Origin: CAVRZY01 sp963725415
Lineage (GTDB): Bacteria > Acidobacteriota > Terriglobia > Bryobacterales > Bryobacteraceae
NCBI GenBank assembly: GCA_963725415.1
Contig: CAVRZY010000306.1
Span: forward strand, 1-64,000
Reading direction: 5' to 3'
DNA length: 64,000 bases
Part shown: piece by piece, positions 1 through 7,301 of the stretch
Position numbering within the stretch: position 1 is the stretch's first letter
How the letters are laid out: every line of letters starts with the position of its first letter
Notes under the pieces: generated by a model
What the model was told of the DNA's origin: nothing
Database searches by the model: none
What the model saw: the letters and a program-made list of their open reading frames with translations, nothing else
Position numbers and translations under genes: made by a program

Positions 1-1269
1 GTGCTGAAAAAGTAAGGCGGAGTCGGTTTTGCCTTGCTCTATAAAACATAATCGTGTAGATTTGTTTTATGCGAGGCCAAGACCACAATCAGAGTGCGAT
101 GTTCAGCTACCTCTCTCCCGAGGAGCGGGTCCCACTGGACCACCCCTTGCGGAGCATCTTGCGGATGTGCGACCAGGCGCTGCGGAGCTTGTCGTCTCGG
201 TTTAGCCGCCTGTACTCCCGGCTGGGACGGCGCTCCATTGCCCCCGAGAAGCTCATGAAGGCGTTGCTGCTACAGATTCTGTTCTCCATCCGCAGCGAGC
301 GCCTGCTCATGGAGATGCTGCAGTACAACTTGCTGTTCCGCTGGTTCGTGGGCTTGAGCATGGACGAGCAGGTCTGGGATGCGACGGTCTTCAGCAAGAA
401 CCGGGAGCGGTTGTTGAAGGGTGAGTTGGCGCAGGCGTTCTTCGAGGCGGTGCTGGCGCAGGCCCAGGAGCAGGACTTGCTGACAGATGAGCACTTCACC
501 GTGGACGGCACCTTGCTGGAGGCGTGGGCCAGCAAGCGGAGCTATCAGAAGAAAGAGCGGCCGCCGGCGGAAGGTAGCGGCAGTCGCGGCCAGATGCTGT
601 TGCGCGACACGCACGAGTGCAAGAGCGATCCGGAGGCGCAGTTGTACCGCAAGAGCGCGGGGGGAGAATTCCAGCTCTGCCACATGGGACATGTGCTGAT
701 GGAGAACCGCAGCGGATTGCCGGTGGCGGTCCGGGTGACCCAGGCCATCACGGATGCCGAGTGGGAGGCGGCCCTGGAGATGCTGGCCGCCGTGGGCAAG
801 CCCGGCGCCACGGTGGGCGGCGACGCAGGCTACGACTATGACCGGTTTGTGAGCGCCGTCCGGGAACTGCGCATCACCCCACACGTGGCCCAGCATACCA
901 AGCGCCCCAGCAGTATCGACGGGCGCACCACGCGGCATGCCGGCTACTCAGTCAGCCTGAAGCAGCGCAAGCGCATTGAGCAGATCTTCGGATGGCTGAA
1001 GACCACCGGCCTGATGCGCAAGCTACGGCACCGTGGTCGGCTCCTGGTTCAGTGGATGTTCACGCTGGCGCTCACGGCCTACAATCTGGTTCGCCTGAGG
1101 ACCCTCACGGTTCAAGCCGCCTGAGCCAGGGGTGTAGTGTGCCCGGACGGTCCCAAAGGGGCCGAAAGGGCACACAGAGGGCACCGTCAGGGCCTGTCGA
1201 GGCATCCGAAACGGACTCCAAATCCACGCACCAGGGCGGGTCCCGGCGATGCACTTACTTTTTCAGCAC
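1..1269 (+). mobile_element. Complete IS5/IS1182-like insertion sequence
   Basis: The left end GTGCTGAAAAAGTAAG (1-16) is matched exactly, in reverse complement, by 1254-1269, giving 16-bp perfect terminal inverted repeats around a single transposase gene. Size (about 1.27 kb) and one-gene organisation fit IS5/IS1182-type elements. The right repeat may extend one base (1270), in which case the left end starts one base outside the window, so the target-site duplication cannot be tested. About 130 bases between the transposase stop and the right repeat carry no gene I recognise. The intact ends and ORF suggest a recent or still mobile copy. Confidence 0.88.
69..1124 (+). CDS. IS5-family DDE transposase
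   Basis: Catalyses cut-and-paste transposition of the surrounding element. The 351-residue protein has the IS5/IS1182 layout: an N-terminal helical domain (about 1-120, with the SIAPEKLMKALLLQ and FRWFVGL blocks typical of the family) and an RNase-H-like DDE domain. Candidate catalytic residues are D about 146 (in TVDGTLLEAW), D about 252 (GGDAGYD) and E about 303 (KRIEQIFGWLK), the last in the family's final catalytic block. The ORF is full length and uninterrupted and sits inside perfect terminal repeats. ATG at 69 has no clear ribosome site, which is common for transposases. Confidence 0.93.
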   Translation: MRGQDHNQSAMFSYLSPEERVPLDHPLRSILRMCDQALRSLSSRFSRLYSRLGRRSIAPEKLMKALLLQILFSIRSERLLMEMLQYNLLFRWFVGLSMDEQVWDATVFSKNRERLLKGELAQAFFEAVLAQAQEQDLLTDEHFTVDGTLLEAWASKRSYQKKERPPAEGSGSRGQMLLRDTHECKSDPEAQLYRKSAGGEFQLCHMGHVLMENRSGLPVAVRVTQAITDAEWEAALEMLAAVGKPGATVGGDAGYDYDRFVSAVRELRITPHVAQHTKRPSSIDGRTTRHAGYSVSLKQRKRIEQIFGWLKTTGLMRKLRHRGRLLVQWMFTLALTAYNLVRLRTLTVQAA

Positions 1270-1293
1270 CGTCTCAAGCGTGCGCCACTCGTG

Positions 1294-1311
1294 GCGTGGG
1301 CTTCAGCCCGC
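1294..1311. repeat. Short REP-like palindrome
   Basis: GCGTGGGCTTCAGCCCGC contains the perfect stem GGGCT/AGCCC and lies in the spacer just after the insertion sequence and before the sugar operon. It resembles short GGGCTTCAGCCC-type palindromes dispersed in many high-GC genomes, but only one copy was noticed here, so its repeat status is inference. Confidence 0.3.
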
Positions 1312-1352
1312 AGAAATCTGTGCGCCCCGCGAAGATTTCCGGCGTTAGTGGT

Positions 1353-1369
1353 ACAGGCCCATGGCCTGT
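1353..1369. promoter_or_regulatory. Inverted repeat upstream of sugar operon
   Basis: ACAGGCC and GGCCTGT form a perfect 7-bp inverted repeat around a CAT spacer. It ends 21 bases before the ATG of the first operon gene at 1391. Position and symmetry suit an operator, but no regulator gene is adjacent, so the role is inferred. Confidence 0.3.
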
Positions 1370-1390
1370 GCTGGGGCTAAACTGAATACC

Positions 1391-2416
1391 ATGCCCGATA
1401 AAGTTGGCGTTGCAGTGCTCGGAACCGGGTGGGTCTCCGGCGAGCATATTAAAGCCTTCCAGCAAAACCCGCACACCGAAGTCATCGCCATTCTGAGCCG
1501 CGAGCGGGAGCGCGCTGAAGCCAAAGCGCGTGAATTCGCACTCCCAAATTGCCGGGCCTACACCGATCTCGCGGAACTGCTCGCCAGCGATGCTATTGGC
1601 ATCGTCGCGATTTGCACGCCGCACCACCTCCATGTCGAGCAGGCGATCGCCTGCGCCGAGGCCGGCCGCCATGTCCTGATCGAAAAGCCGATCGCCCTGG
1701 ATCTCGAGGGCCTCCGCAGCCTCCGCGCCGCCATCCACAAAGCCCGGGTGAAGTCTCTGGCCAGCTTCGTCCTTCGCTGGAACCCGCTACTGGAAACCAT
1801 CCAGGCGATGCTGGCCCAGCAGCTCATCGGAGACCTCTACTACGCCGAGGTGGACTACCTCAACGCGATCGGACCTTCCTACAGCGGCTACGAGTGGATC
1901 ACCAAGAAGCAGTACGGCGTGAGCAGCCTGCTTACCGCAGGGTGTCACGCCGTGGATGCCCTGTGCTGGTTCCTCCGCCGGGAGGCGCTGGAAGTCTTCG
2001 CTTACTCCAACTGTAGCCAGCGCAATCCTCGCCGATTCGAGTATCCACCGAACACCGTTGCCGTGATCAAGTTCGCCGGCGGGATCACGGGCAAGGTCGC
2101 CAGCTCGCTGGAGTGCGACATGCCCTACACCTTCAACATCGAATTGCTCGGAGACGAAGGAGCCATCCGCAACAACCAGGTCTTCAGTCGGCGCTGGCTC
2201 GGCCAGAACGCCTGGGCCACCATTCCCACCGTCTTGCCGGACAGCGGGGATGTGACCCATCATCCCTTTCTCGCCGAGATCAACCATTTTGTCGATTGCA
2301 TCCTCAGCGACCGCGAGTCCCACTGCAACGTTGCCGACGCATACAGGACCCACGAACTCTGCCTGGCCGCTGACCTCTCCGCCCGCGAAGGCAGCCCGAT
2401 CCGCTTACCCCTGTAA
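1391..2416 (+). CDS. Gfo/Idh/MocA-family sugar dehydrogenase
   Basis: NAD(P)-dependent oxidoreductase, probably acting on a cytoplasmic sugar or sugar acid. The N-terminal Rossmann motif VLGTGWVSGEH (residues 8-18) and the EKPIAL block (about 99-104), with the conserved lysine of this family, are visible; the rest is the usual alpha/beta C-terminal domain. The length of 341 residues is typical. I chose ATG 1391 over an in-frame ATG at 1361 because the protein then starts MPDKVGVAVLGTG, as expected for the fold, and the earlier codon lies within an inverted repeat. It is the first gene of a three-gene unit; the next starts 5 bases downstream. No secretion signal is present. The substrate cannot be deduced, though the NanE-NanK partner suggests amino-sugar metabolism. 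Confidence 0.85.
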   Translation: MPDKVGVAVLGTGWVSGEHIKAFQQNPHTEVIAILSRERERAEAKAREFALPNCRAYTDLAELLASDAIGIVAICTPHHLHVEQAIACAEAGRHVLIEKPIALDLEGLRSLRAAIHKARVKSLASFVLRWNPLLETIQAMLAQQLIGDLYYAEVDYLNAIGPSYSGYEWITKKQYGVSSLLTAGCHAVDALCWFLRREALEVFAYSNCSQRNPRRFEYPPNTVAVIKFAGGITGKVASSLECDMPYTFNIELLGDEGAIRNNQVFSRRWLGQNAWATIPTVLPDSGDVTHHPFLAEINHFVDCILSDRESHCNVADAYRTHELCLAADLSAREGSPIRLPL

Positions 2417-2421
2417 TCCCC

Positions 2422-3426
2422 ATGCTCACGCTCGGCATCTTCTACGCACTGCTCTCGGGGATCTGCAACGGCCTCTTCAGCGCACCCATGAAGATGATTC
2501 CGCGTTGGAGGTGGGAGAACATCTGGCTCGTCTTCATCCTCGTGGCTTGTATCCTGATGCCCGTCACGATTGTCTTTGCGACGGTCGAGGACTACGGCGG
2601 CCTGGTGGGCGCCTCACCGCCCAGCGCTATCATCGCCGCCTTGTCGTTCGGGTTCGCCTGGGGCTTCGGAGCCATCCTGTTCGGCCTCTCCGTCGATCGA
2701 TTGGGTGTATCTCTGGCCAACAGCCTGGTGATCGGCCTCAGCTCCGCCCTCGGCTCCCTGGTGCCGCTCCTTCTTCAAGGCGCGCTGCGACTCCAGCCCC
2801 GAGTCATAGTGCTGTTTCTCGGAATCCTGACCTTCCTCGCGGGAGTCTGGCTGTGCGGGGCCGCAGGCAGGCTGCGCGAGGGGATCTCAAGTGCCGCCCC
2901 GGCCCGCAACATCGTTGTCGGTTACTTGTTCAGCCTGGGCGCCGGAGTCATGTCCGCCGTCTTCAACATCGGCTACAGCCTGGCTCAAGCCATCCGAGAG
3001 ACGGGTGAGCATCTTGGGTACCCGCGCTTTCACGCCACGAACGCTATCTGGCTGCTGATGCTGGGCGCCGGCGCCATCCCCAACATTGCTTTCTGTCTGT
3101 ATCTGCTCCGCAGGAATCGGACCGCGCCTCTGTTTGTGAAATCGGGCTGGCCGAGAGGCTGGAGCCTCAGCATCCTGATGGGCCTGCTGTGGGGCGGCAG
3201 CATCTTTCTCTACGGCGCAGCTACGCCTTTGCTGGGTGACATCGGCCCCTCCATCGGCTGGCCTTTGAGCCTCGCTGTCGGCCTGCTGGTGGCCAACCTG
3301 ATGGGCGTTCTGCTCGGCGAATGGCGCCGTGCCAGCCGCATCGCCGTCCGCTACATGCGCCTTGGCATTCTCACGTTGGTGGCCGCAATCCTCATCTGCG
3401 CGATTTCTACAAAGGTGACCCTCTGA
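2422..3426 (+). CDS. RhaT-like sugar/proton symporter
   Basis: Inner-membrane permease of the drug/metabolite transporter superfamily, closest in layout to L-rhamnose-proton symporter RhaT (about 344 residues; here 334). The sequence is about ten hydrophobic helices. The start MLTLGIFYALLSGICNGLFSAPMK and the following W-rich block (WRWENIWLVF) follow the RhaT pattern. It lies between a sugar dehydrogenase and the NanE-NanK fusion, and its stop overlaps the next start (TGATGA), which implies translational coupling. The transported sugar is therefore more likely the substrate of the downstream epimerase-kinase, or a related monosaccharide, than necessarily rhamnose. That assignment is inference. 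Confidence 0.8.
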   Translation: MLTLGIFYALLSGICNGLFSAPMKMIPRWRWENIWLVFILVACILMPVTIVFATVEDYGGLVGASPPSAIIAALSFGFAWGFGAILFGLSVDRLGVSLANSLVIGLSSALGSLVPLLLQGALRLQPRVIVLFLGILTFLAGVWLCGAAGRLREGISSAAPARNIVVGYLFSLGAGVMSAVFNIGYSLAQAIRETGEHLGYPRFHATNAIWLLMLGAGAIPNIAFCLYLLRRNRTAPLFVKSGWPRGWSLSILMGLLWGGSIFLYGAATPLLGDIGPSIGWPLSLAVGLLVANLMGVLLGEWRRASRIAVRYMRLGILTLVAAILICAISTKVTL

Positions 3427-5045
3427 TGAACTCCGTCCCGCCAATCTGTATGCGCTTCTTCAAGCGGCTGATCGTCTCCTGCCAGGCTTCCGAGGGAGAT
3501 GCTTTCCGCGACGCTGGCTCGATGGCACGCTTCGCTAAAGCAGCCGCGGACGGTGGCGCCGCAGGTATCCGCGCCAATGGCGCCGAAGACATTCGCGCCA
3601 TCCGCCAGGCCGTCCAGCTTCCCATCATCGGTATCCAGAAGACCGTCCAGGCCGACGGCAGGATTCTGATTACCGCCTCGTTCGACGACGCCCGCGAACT
3701 CGCCGCAGCCGGCGCCGATGTCATCGCCCTGGATTGCACCGCTCGCGGGCAGCGCTACGGCGCTCTGGAACGCCTTCAGCGCATCAAAGTCGAGCTCGGT
3801 CTGCCGGTGATGGCCGACATTGCCACTTTGGAGGAAGCCCTCGCCGCCGCCTCCGCCGGCGCGGACCTGATCGCCACCACCCTGCGCGGCTACACTCCAG
3901 AGACTGAATCCGTTCGAGCCTTCCAGCCCGCTTTCGTCGCCGAGCTGGCAGGCCGTTTCGAGCTGCCCGTCGTCGCGGAGGGTCGCATCGCAACACCCGA
4001 ACAGGCCCGCCAGGCTATCCGCGCCGGGGCCTTCGCCGTGGTCGTCGGGACCGCCATCACGCGCCCGCAAGACATCACGGCCCGTTTCGTGCGTGCCCTC
4101 GAAATGGAAAGTCCCGCGGCGCGACATATCCTCGGCATCGACCTGGGAGGCACCAATACCAAATTCGGAATCGTCTCTCAGGACGGCAAGCTGGTCCGTG
4201 AGTCCGTCCTGCCTACGCCTCCCGGCGGTGGTAGGGACGTGCTGCTCGGCCATCTGAAGCGCGTCGCCACGCGATGCCTCGATCTGGCTCGCGAAGCCGG
4301 GGTCTCCCCAGCCGCGCTGGGGGTCGCAACCGCGGGTTGGGTGGATCCGCACACCGGCCGCGTGGTCTACGCCAGCGAGACCCTTCCGGGCTGGACCGGA
4401 ACCCCCATCGCTGACGAACTCCACACCGCTACCGGCCTCCCGGTCGCCGTCGAGAACGACGCCAACGCCCTGGCAGTGGCCGAAAAGCACTTCGGATTGG
4501 CCCGCCACCTGGACCACTTCGTCTCGATCACCCTGGGAACCGGCGTGGGCGGCGGATGTTACGTCAACGGCCGGCTCAATCACGGCGCGCACTTCGTCGC
4601 CAACGGACTGGGCCACATCCCCATTCAGCGCGAAGGCCGCACCTGCACTTGCGGGCTGAAAGGTTGCCTCGAGGAATACGCCAACGCTGCCGCTTTACTC
4701 CGTTACGCCGGCGAAGAATTTGGCTCCGCCGAAGATGTCGTGCGCGCCGCCAATTCCGGCCATCCCACAGCCCAACGCGCCATGTCCACCTATGCAGCCC
4801 ATCTGGCCACCGGCGTGATCGCCATTGCTCACTTGCTCGATCCCGAAATGGTCATCATCTCGGGCGGCCTCGCGCAGAACAACCCCGCCCTGCTGACCGA
4901 ACTCGAACAGCACCTCGCAGGCAAGACCATCGCCTCCCAGCAACGCCGGCTGCGCATCCGCATTTCCGAACTCGGCTACTACGGAGGAGTTCTGGGCGCC
5001 GCCGCGGCGGCGATGGAAACCCTACAGCATCCATCCGAACCATGA
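3426..5045 (+). CDS. NanE-NanK fusion: ManNAc-6-P epimerase + ROK kinase
   Basis: A 539-residue bifunctional protein. Residues about 1-228 match N-acetylmannosamine-6-phosphate 2-epimerase (NanE): TIM-barrel blocks GIRANGAEDI, PIIGIQK, DVIALDCTAR, PVMADIAT, VVAEGRI and AVVVGTAITRP are all present. Residues about 233-539 form a ROK-family sugar kinase, with nucleotide motif DLGGTNTK at 239-246 and the ROK zinc cluster CTCGLKGC at 407-414 followed by LEEY. Together they would phosphorylate N-acetylmannosamine and epimerise it to GlcNAc-6-P in sialic-acid or amino-sugar catabolism. In E. coli these are separate adjacent genes; here they are fused kinase-last. ATG 3426 overlaps the transporter stop by one base; in-frame upstream codons lie inside the transporter gene and were rejected. 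Specificity for ManNAc is inferred. Confidence 0.88.
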   Translation: MNSVPPICMRFFKRLIVSCQASEGDAFRDAGSMARFAKAAADGGAAGIRANGAEDIRAIRQAVQLPIIGIQKTVQADGRILITASFDDARELAAAGADVIALDCTARGQRYGALERLQRIKVELGLPVMADIATLEEALAAASAGADLIATTLRGYTPETESVRAFQPAFVAELAGRFELPVVAEGRIATPEQARQAIRAGAFAVVVGTAITRPQDITARFVRALEMESPAARHILGIDLGGTNTKFGIVSQDGKLVRESVLPTPPGGGRDVLLGHLKRVATRCLDLAREAGVSPAALGVATAGWVDPHTGRVVYASETLPGWTGTPIADELHTATGLPVAVENDANALAVAEKHFGLARHLDHFVSITLGTGVGGGCYVNGRLNHGAHFVANGLGHIPIQREGRTCTCGLKGCLEEYANAAALLRYAGEEFGSAEDVVRAANSGHPTAQRAMSTYAAHLATGVIAIAHLLDPEMVIISGGLAQNNPALLTELEQHLAGKTIASQQRRLRIRISELGYYGGVLGAAAAAMETLQHPSEP

Positions 5046-5061
5046 CCTCCGTCCGCCGGCT

Positions 5062-6255
5062 TCAGACCGTCACCACGGACGGCGCCAGCCCCAACCGGCT
5101 TAGCTCCCCCTGAACTTCGTCCCGGTAAACCGGGTTCATCACAATCACCAGATCGGGCCTGTACTCTCGCAGAGACTCCGGCTTCACAATCCTCTGCCCG
5201 GTGCCCGGCACGTACGTCTCCTGCCGCTCGGGATTCGCGTCCACCACGTACTCGATCTCGCTGTGGATATCCAGAGCATTCAGAAAGCCCACCGCTTTTG
5301 CCCCAGCGTCCCAAAGAACAGTCCGCCGCCGCTCCCTGGCGCTGCCTCGCACCAACTGGCGCCACCGCTCGATCGCTTCATCGTGGTTCAAGCGGAAGTA
5401 AGCGGCATCTGCCCCTGTCTCTTCCACGCTCCCGATGCGGACCCCTCGTTCCACCGATCCCTTGCGCGCCGGCTGCGCCGCCACCATCAGCCATTGATCG
5501 TCGAAGTCCGTCCACGCGTCCAGCACCGCGAATCGGCGCCGCACCAGCACACCCGCCAGCGACGCCGCGCTGAAATAGCTGCACTGCTCGTAGCAAAAGT
5601 CCCAGAACCGTAAACCGCGCAGCATCGACGCCCCGTTCGGCGCCTGGAAGAAAGCGATCGCGCGGCGGCCCTCACCGGCCTGCTCCCGGATCCTGCTGAG
5701 TAAGTTCTCCGGCCTGGGCAGGCGTTCCAGAGTCCTCGTGCAGCAGATGAAGTCAGCCACCAAATCGCCGCCGACCGCCGGGTAGTGGCCCCTGAGATAC
5801 GTGGCTGTTCCCCTGGCCGGCTTCGCCATCCGCTCCTCCACCACGCCCGGATCCACACCCACGCCCCGGTTGTTTCCTAGCTCGCACAGCATGGCCAGGA
5901 ATTCGCCGCGCCCGCAGCCGATCTCCAGGATGTCCTTGTTGCGGAGGCCGTATCGCTCGACCAACTGCCGCGCCAGCCGCCGCTGGAAGGCATCTAAGAT
6001 CGGCGAGCAACCCTGTGCCGCTTCGTATTCACCCGGGTATTCCCCCAGCCTCGGGTCAAAAGCCAGGTTCGAGATGAAGCCGCAATCTCCGCAATAGGCA
6101 ATTTCGAGATTGCCCCTGGGATACTTCAGGGCCATCTCGCGAGTCCGCATCAGCGCGATACAGTGCACCGGAACCTGCGGAACGTTGTAGAACACCCGTG
6201 CCCGCTTTCCGCCGCAATTCGTACAGGTTCGGTCCCATTCCCTCAGCAGCGTCAT
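5062..6255 (-). CDS. SAM-dependent C-methyltransferase (sugar type)
   Basis: Three-part protein of 397 residues typical of TylC3/NovU-like sugar C-methyltransferases. It has an N-terminal zinc-binding region with CTNC (about 11-14) and YCGDCGF (about 54-60), a central class I methyltransferase domain with SAM motif ILEIGCGRGEFL (about 109-120), and a C-terminal Rossmann-like domain (about 290-397; WDAGAKAVGFLN). The known role of the family is methylating dTDP-keto-sugars or related nucleotide sugars for glycan or metabolite biosynthesis. It is convergent with the NanE-NanK gene (16-base gap) and divergent from the acetyltransferase gene. No sugar-nucleotide partner genes are nearby, so the substrate is unknown. 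Confidence 0.82.
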   Translation of the reverse strand: MTLLREWDRTCTNCGGKRARVFYNVPQVPVHCIALMRTREMALKYPRGNLEIAYCGDCGFISNLAFDPRLGEYPGEYEAAQGCSPILDAFQRRLARQLVERYGLRNKDILEIGCGRGEFLAMLCELGNNRGVGVDPGVVEERMAKPARGTATYLRGHYPAVGGDLVADFICCTRTLERLPRPENLLSRIREQAGEGRRAIAFFQAPNGASMLRGLRFWDFCYEQCSYFSAASLAGVLVRRRFAVLDAWTDFDDQWLMVAAQPARKGSVERGVRIGSVEETGADAAYFRLNHDEAIERWRQLVRGSARERRRTVLWDAGAKAVGFLNALDIHSEIEYVVDANPERQETYVPGTGQRIVKPESLREYRPDLVIVMNPVYRDEVQGELSRLGLAPSVVTV

Positions 6256-6273
6256 GTTCGCCTATACAATCGT

Positions 6274-6292
6274 CAGTTTTCGTACAGTTTTC
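6274..6292. promoter_or_regulatory. 11-bp-phased direct repeat in divergent spacer
   Basis: CAGTTTTC occurs at 6274-6281 and again at 6285-6292, a spacing of 11 bases or about one helical turn, in the 107-base spacer between the divergent methyltransferase and acetyltransferase genes. Such phased direct repeats are common for transcription-factor dimers. No regulator is assigned. Confidence 0.3.
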
Positions 6293-6362
6293 TACGGCGT
6301 GAAGCAATATCATAGTTTACGGGAATCCATGCCCTGGGCGCCCAGGTGATGGAGAACTCCCT

Positions 6363-7296
6363 ATGAACGAGATCCGCTTGCGAAGCATGACTCCCCAGGA
6401 CCGCTCCGAAGTGGCCGAGCTGATTTACGTCTCCCTCAACTTCTGGTATCAGATGCACGGCCGGCCGCCCATCTTCTCGGGCGACCCGCGCGATGCCGAG
6501 GTCTTCGGAGACACTTACGACACCCTGGACCCGGGTTGCGCCGTGGTCGCCGAGAATACCCGCACCGGCCGCCTCATGGGCGCCTGTTTCTACCACCCCC
6601 GCCCCCATCACGTCTCGCTGGGGATCATGAACGTCCATCCCAATTACTTCGGCCGCGGCGTGGGCCGCGCCCTGCTTCAGTACGTCATCGACTACACCGA
6701 ACGCGGAGGTTTCAAGGCTCTCCGCCTGGTCCAGAGCGCTCTCAACCTGGATTCCTTCTCCTTGTACAACAAGGCGGGCTTTGTCCCGCGCTGCGCCTAC
6801 CAGGACATGTTCATCCGCGTTCCACCCTCCGGCATGAACGTCGCCGTGCCGGGGCTCGATTACATCCGCGATGCCACGCTGGCCGATGTGCCCGCTATGG
6901 CTGCACTTGAACTCGAGGTGGCCGGCATCACTCGCGAGCAGGATTACCGCTACTCGATCCACAACCAGCTCGGATTCTGGCACGTTTCCCTGTTCGAGAA
7001 CCCGCCCGGCCAGATTGACGGATTCATGATCTCCTCCGGCCATTCCGCCATCAACCTTCTGGGACCTTGCGTGGCGCGCTCCGAGCATGAAGCGGCCGCC
7101 CTGATCCTGCGCGAGCCTCGATCGTTATCGGGGCCGCTCGCCGATCTTGATCGTCCCCGTCGAGCGCGACAAACTCGTCCGCCAAATGTACGACTGGGGC
7201 GCACGCAACTGCGAATTGCACTTCTGCCAGGTCCGCGGCGCGTTCCAGCCCTTCCAGGGAATCAACATGCCGTCCTACCTCCCCGAAACCGGCTGA
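6363..7296 (+). CDS. Tandem GNAT acetyltransferase (one frameshift)
   Basis: Acetyl-CoA-dependent N-acetyltransferase of about 311 residues with two GNAT-like halves. The first (about 3-160) carries the acetyl-CoA loop YFGRGVGRALL and a typical LYNKAGF block; the second (about 165-311) is more divergent. Translation from ATG 6363 is clean until ALILRE (codon ending 7115). The expected tail, LDRYRGRSPILIVPVERD... to NMPSYLPETG, then continues one frame over to a TGA at 7294-7296. One extra C at 7116/7117 explains this, most simply as a sequencing error. Without the correction, the ORF runs falsely into the next gene. The substrate is unknown. Confidence 0.72.
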
Positions 7297-7301
7297 CCGA
7301 C

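Noticed and set aside
270..938. Antisense ORFs within the transposase gene
   Set aside because: These are high-GC shadow frames with no homology-like features and no start signals.
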